Positions 45,275 through 46,235 of a stretch of 46,235 bases of DNA are shown piece after piece (position 1 is the stretch's first letter; each line of letters opens with the position of its first letter). Under the pieces are notes generated by a model. The model was given only the letters and a program-made list of their open reading frames with translations. It made no database searches and was not told the DNA's origin. A program made the position numbers and the translations under genes. Source of the DNA: Mycobacterium intermedium (GTDB lineage: Bacteria > Actinomycetota > Actinomycetes > Mycobacteriales > Mycobacteriaceae); contig NZ_MVHT01000050.1 of NCBI RefSeq assembly GCF_002086275.1, positions 1 through 46,235 on the forward strand. The letters are read 5' to 3'.

Positions 45275-46235
45275 TCAGGGTCCGATGCCGGGGCCGCCGG
45301 CACCGCCGGCGCCGCCGGCGCCGCCGGTACCACCGGCCCTGCCGGTGGAAAATGTCCCGGGGCTACCGGGGGCGCCGACGGTCGTCCCGTTGCCGGCGTT
45401 ACCGCCGTTGCCGCCGAAACCGCCAGAGCCGCCATTGTCGAATTGGCCGCCCTCGCCGCCATTCCCGCCGCCGCCACCTTGACCGCCGGCGCCGTAGGTA
45501 AGAGCCGTCGAGCCTTGCCCGCCCATGCCGCCATGTCCGCCCACCCCGCCGTTGCCGGGGAGGTACAAGCCGTTCGACGGGGCGCCGTTGCCGCCCTTAC
45601 CGCCGGTGCCGCCCGTCCCGCCCATGCCTTGCAGCGACGTAGCGTTACCGCCAGCACCGCCGTTGCCGCCATTGGCGCCCACAGCGACCAGGCCAACACC
45701 GCCGTCGCCGCCGTCGCCGCCTTTGCCGCCGGCGCCGCCGTTATAACCCGCGCCGCCTGCGCCGCCGGCCCCGCCGCTGCCTCCGGCGGGATGAACGACG
45801 CCGCCGACGTTGCCGTTGCCGCCCTCGCCGCCATTGCCGCCGTTGCCGCCATTTCCTTGGATGCCGTTGGCGCCGGTGGCGCCCTGGATTCGGCCCAAAC
45901 CGCCAGAACCGCCGAGCCCAGCGGCGCCGCCCGCGCCGCCGTCGCCGCCGATACCACCCGTACCGGCCTGGCCTTTCAGCACGGTGGCCCCGCCGGCATT
46001 GCCACCAAAGCCGCCGGTGCCGCCGTTGCCGCCGTTCCCGCCGGTGCCGCCGGCCCCGCCAACTCCTTGCACCCCGTTCTTACCGCCGCCCACGATGCTT
46101 CCGGCACCAGCGGCGCCCCCTTGACCGCCATTACCGGCCTGCCCGCCGGTGCCGCCGACGCCGCCGTTGGTGCCGTTGCCGCCATTTCCTTGGATGCCGT
46201 TGGCGCCGGTGGCGCCCTGGATTCGGCCCAAACCG
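45275..46235 (-). CDS. PE_PGRS-type glycine-rich protein, C-terminal part (start beyond the window)
   Basis: At least 319 residues, nearly all GGxGGxGG and GAxG units with Gly and Ala, the polymorphic C-terminal region of PE_PGRS proteins, which reach the cell surface. The PE domain is not in the window, so the gene runs off the right edge. The frame is continuous to the stop TGA at 45275-45277. Larger repeats with GRIQGATGANGIQGNGG occur twice. I recall no PE_PGRS gene next to dprA in M. tuberculosis (viuB lies there), so this copy is lineage-specific in position. Such GC-rich repeats often end a short-read assembly. Confidence 0.85.
   Translation of the reverse strand, partial: GLGRIQGATGANGIQGNGGNGTNGGVGGTGGQAGNGGQGGAAGAGSIVGGGKNGVQGVGGAGGTGGNGGNGGTGGFGGNAGGATVLKGQAGTGGIGGDGGAGGAAGLGGSGGLGRIQGATGANGIQGNGGNGGNGGEGGNGNVGGVVHPAGGSGGAGGAGGAGYNGGAGGKGGDGGDGGVGLVAVGANGGNGGAGGNATSLQGMGGTGGTGGKGGNGAPSNGLYLPGNGGVGGHGGMGGQGSTALTYGAGGQGGGGGNGGEGGQFDNGGSGGFGGNGGNAGNGTTVGAPGSPGTFSTGRAGGTGGAGGAGGAGGPGIGP
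45839..46235. repeat. Exact 64-bp repeat inside the PE_PGRS gene reaching the right edge
   Basis: Bases 46172-46235 equal 45839-45902 exactly, in frame (spacing 333 bases, 111 codons). This is a real larger period of the glycine-rich region and also the place where the window stops. Confidence 0.9.

Noticed and set aside
45285..46124. Proline-rich plus-strand frames (PPxPP) opposite the glycine-rich gene
   Set aside because: They are the complement of Gly codons in the PE_PGRS region. Frames are short and broken, while the minus frame is continuous to the window edge.

Overview
This 46.2 kb window is chromosomal DNA of a slow-growing Mycobacterium, outside the M. tuberculosis complex. It is GC-rich, uses many GTG and TTG starts, carries part of a PE_PGRS gene, and has the start of the phthiocerol dimycocerosate (PDIM) lipid locus. 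From memory of H37Rv, gene order follows Rv2931 (ppsA) to Rv2896c (dprA), in reversed orientation. The PDIM genes and the product similarities suggest a relative of M. kansasii, M. marinum or M. haemophilum; the species is an inference.

Left part (1-7601), minus strand: tesA, then after 685 bp fadD26 and the 5' part of ppsA. These make and load the fatty-acyl starter of phthiocerol. ppsA is broken. Its ACP, KS and AT are intact on the minus strand, but the next 1.5 kb of ppsA lies inverted on the plus strand, and the first 70 bases repeat a piece of the ppsA KS region exactly. The right edge also ends in an exact internal repeat (64 bp). The window therefore looks like a whole short-read contig, and the ppsA structure is an assembly or amplification chimera or, less likely, a real rearrangement.

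Central part (7859-29935), mostly plus strand: the septation protein gene of the SepIVA type, DUF177 protein, RNase III (rnc), Fpg/MutM, an OsmC-like protein, acylphosphatase, SMC and FtsY. The nitrogen cassette amt-glnB-glnD follows and ends against a convergent helicase. An RDD membrane protein not at this place in H37Rv comes next, then Ffh, an amidohydrolase, the kinase PknI and a D-aminoacylase-like amidohydrolase.

Right part (29937-46235): a TetR regulator, dacB2, a SnoaL-like protein, the ribosome block rpsP-khpA-rimM-trmD, lppW, rplS-lepB-rnhB and a DUF2469 protein. Where H37Rv has fdhF there are instead a GAF-ANTAR regulator, a WS/DGAT wax-ester/triacylglycerol synthase and a divergent NAD-dependent epimerase. 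fdhD, a YraN nuclease-fold protein, ComM/YifB and DprA follow, and the window ends inside a PE_PGRS gene on the minus strand.

The window is mainly conserved core housekeeping (protein export through FtsY, Ffh and LepB; chromosome and DNA maintenance; translation; nitrogen control). I found no clear new defence or mobile system. The points most worth a second look are the ppsA junctions, the palindromic repeats before ffh and rpsP, a perfect palindrome in front of the amidohydrolase-TetR operon, the lipid-synthase/ANTAR pair replacing fdhF, and a strong hairpin just upstream of rplS.
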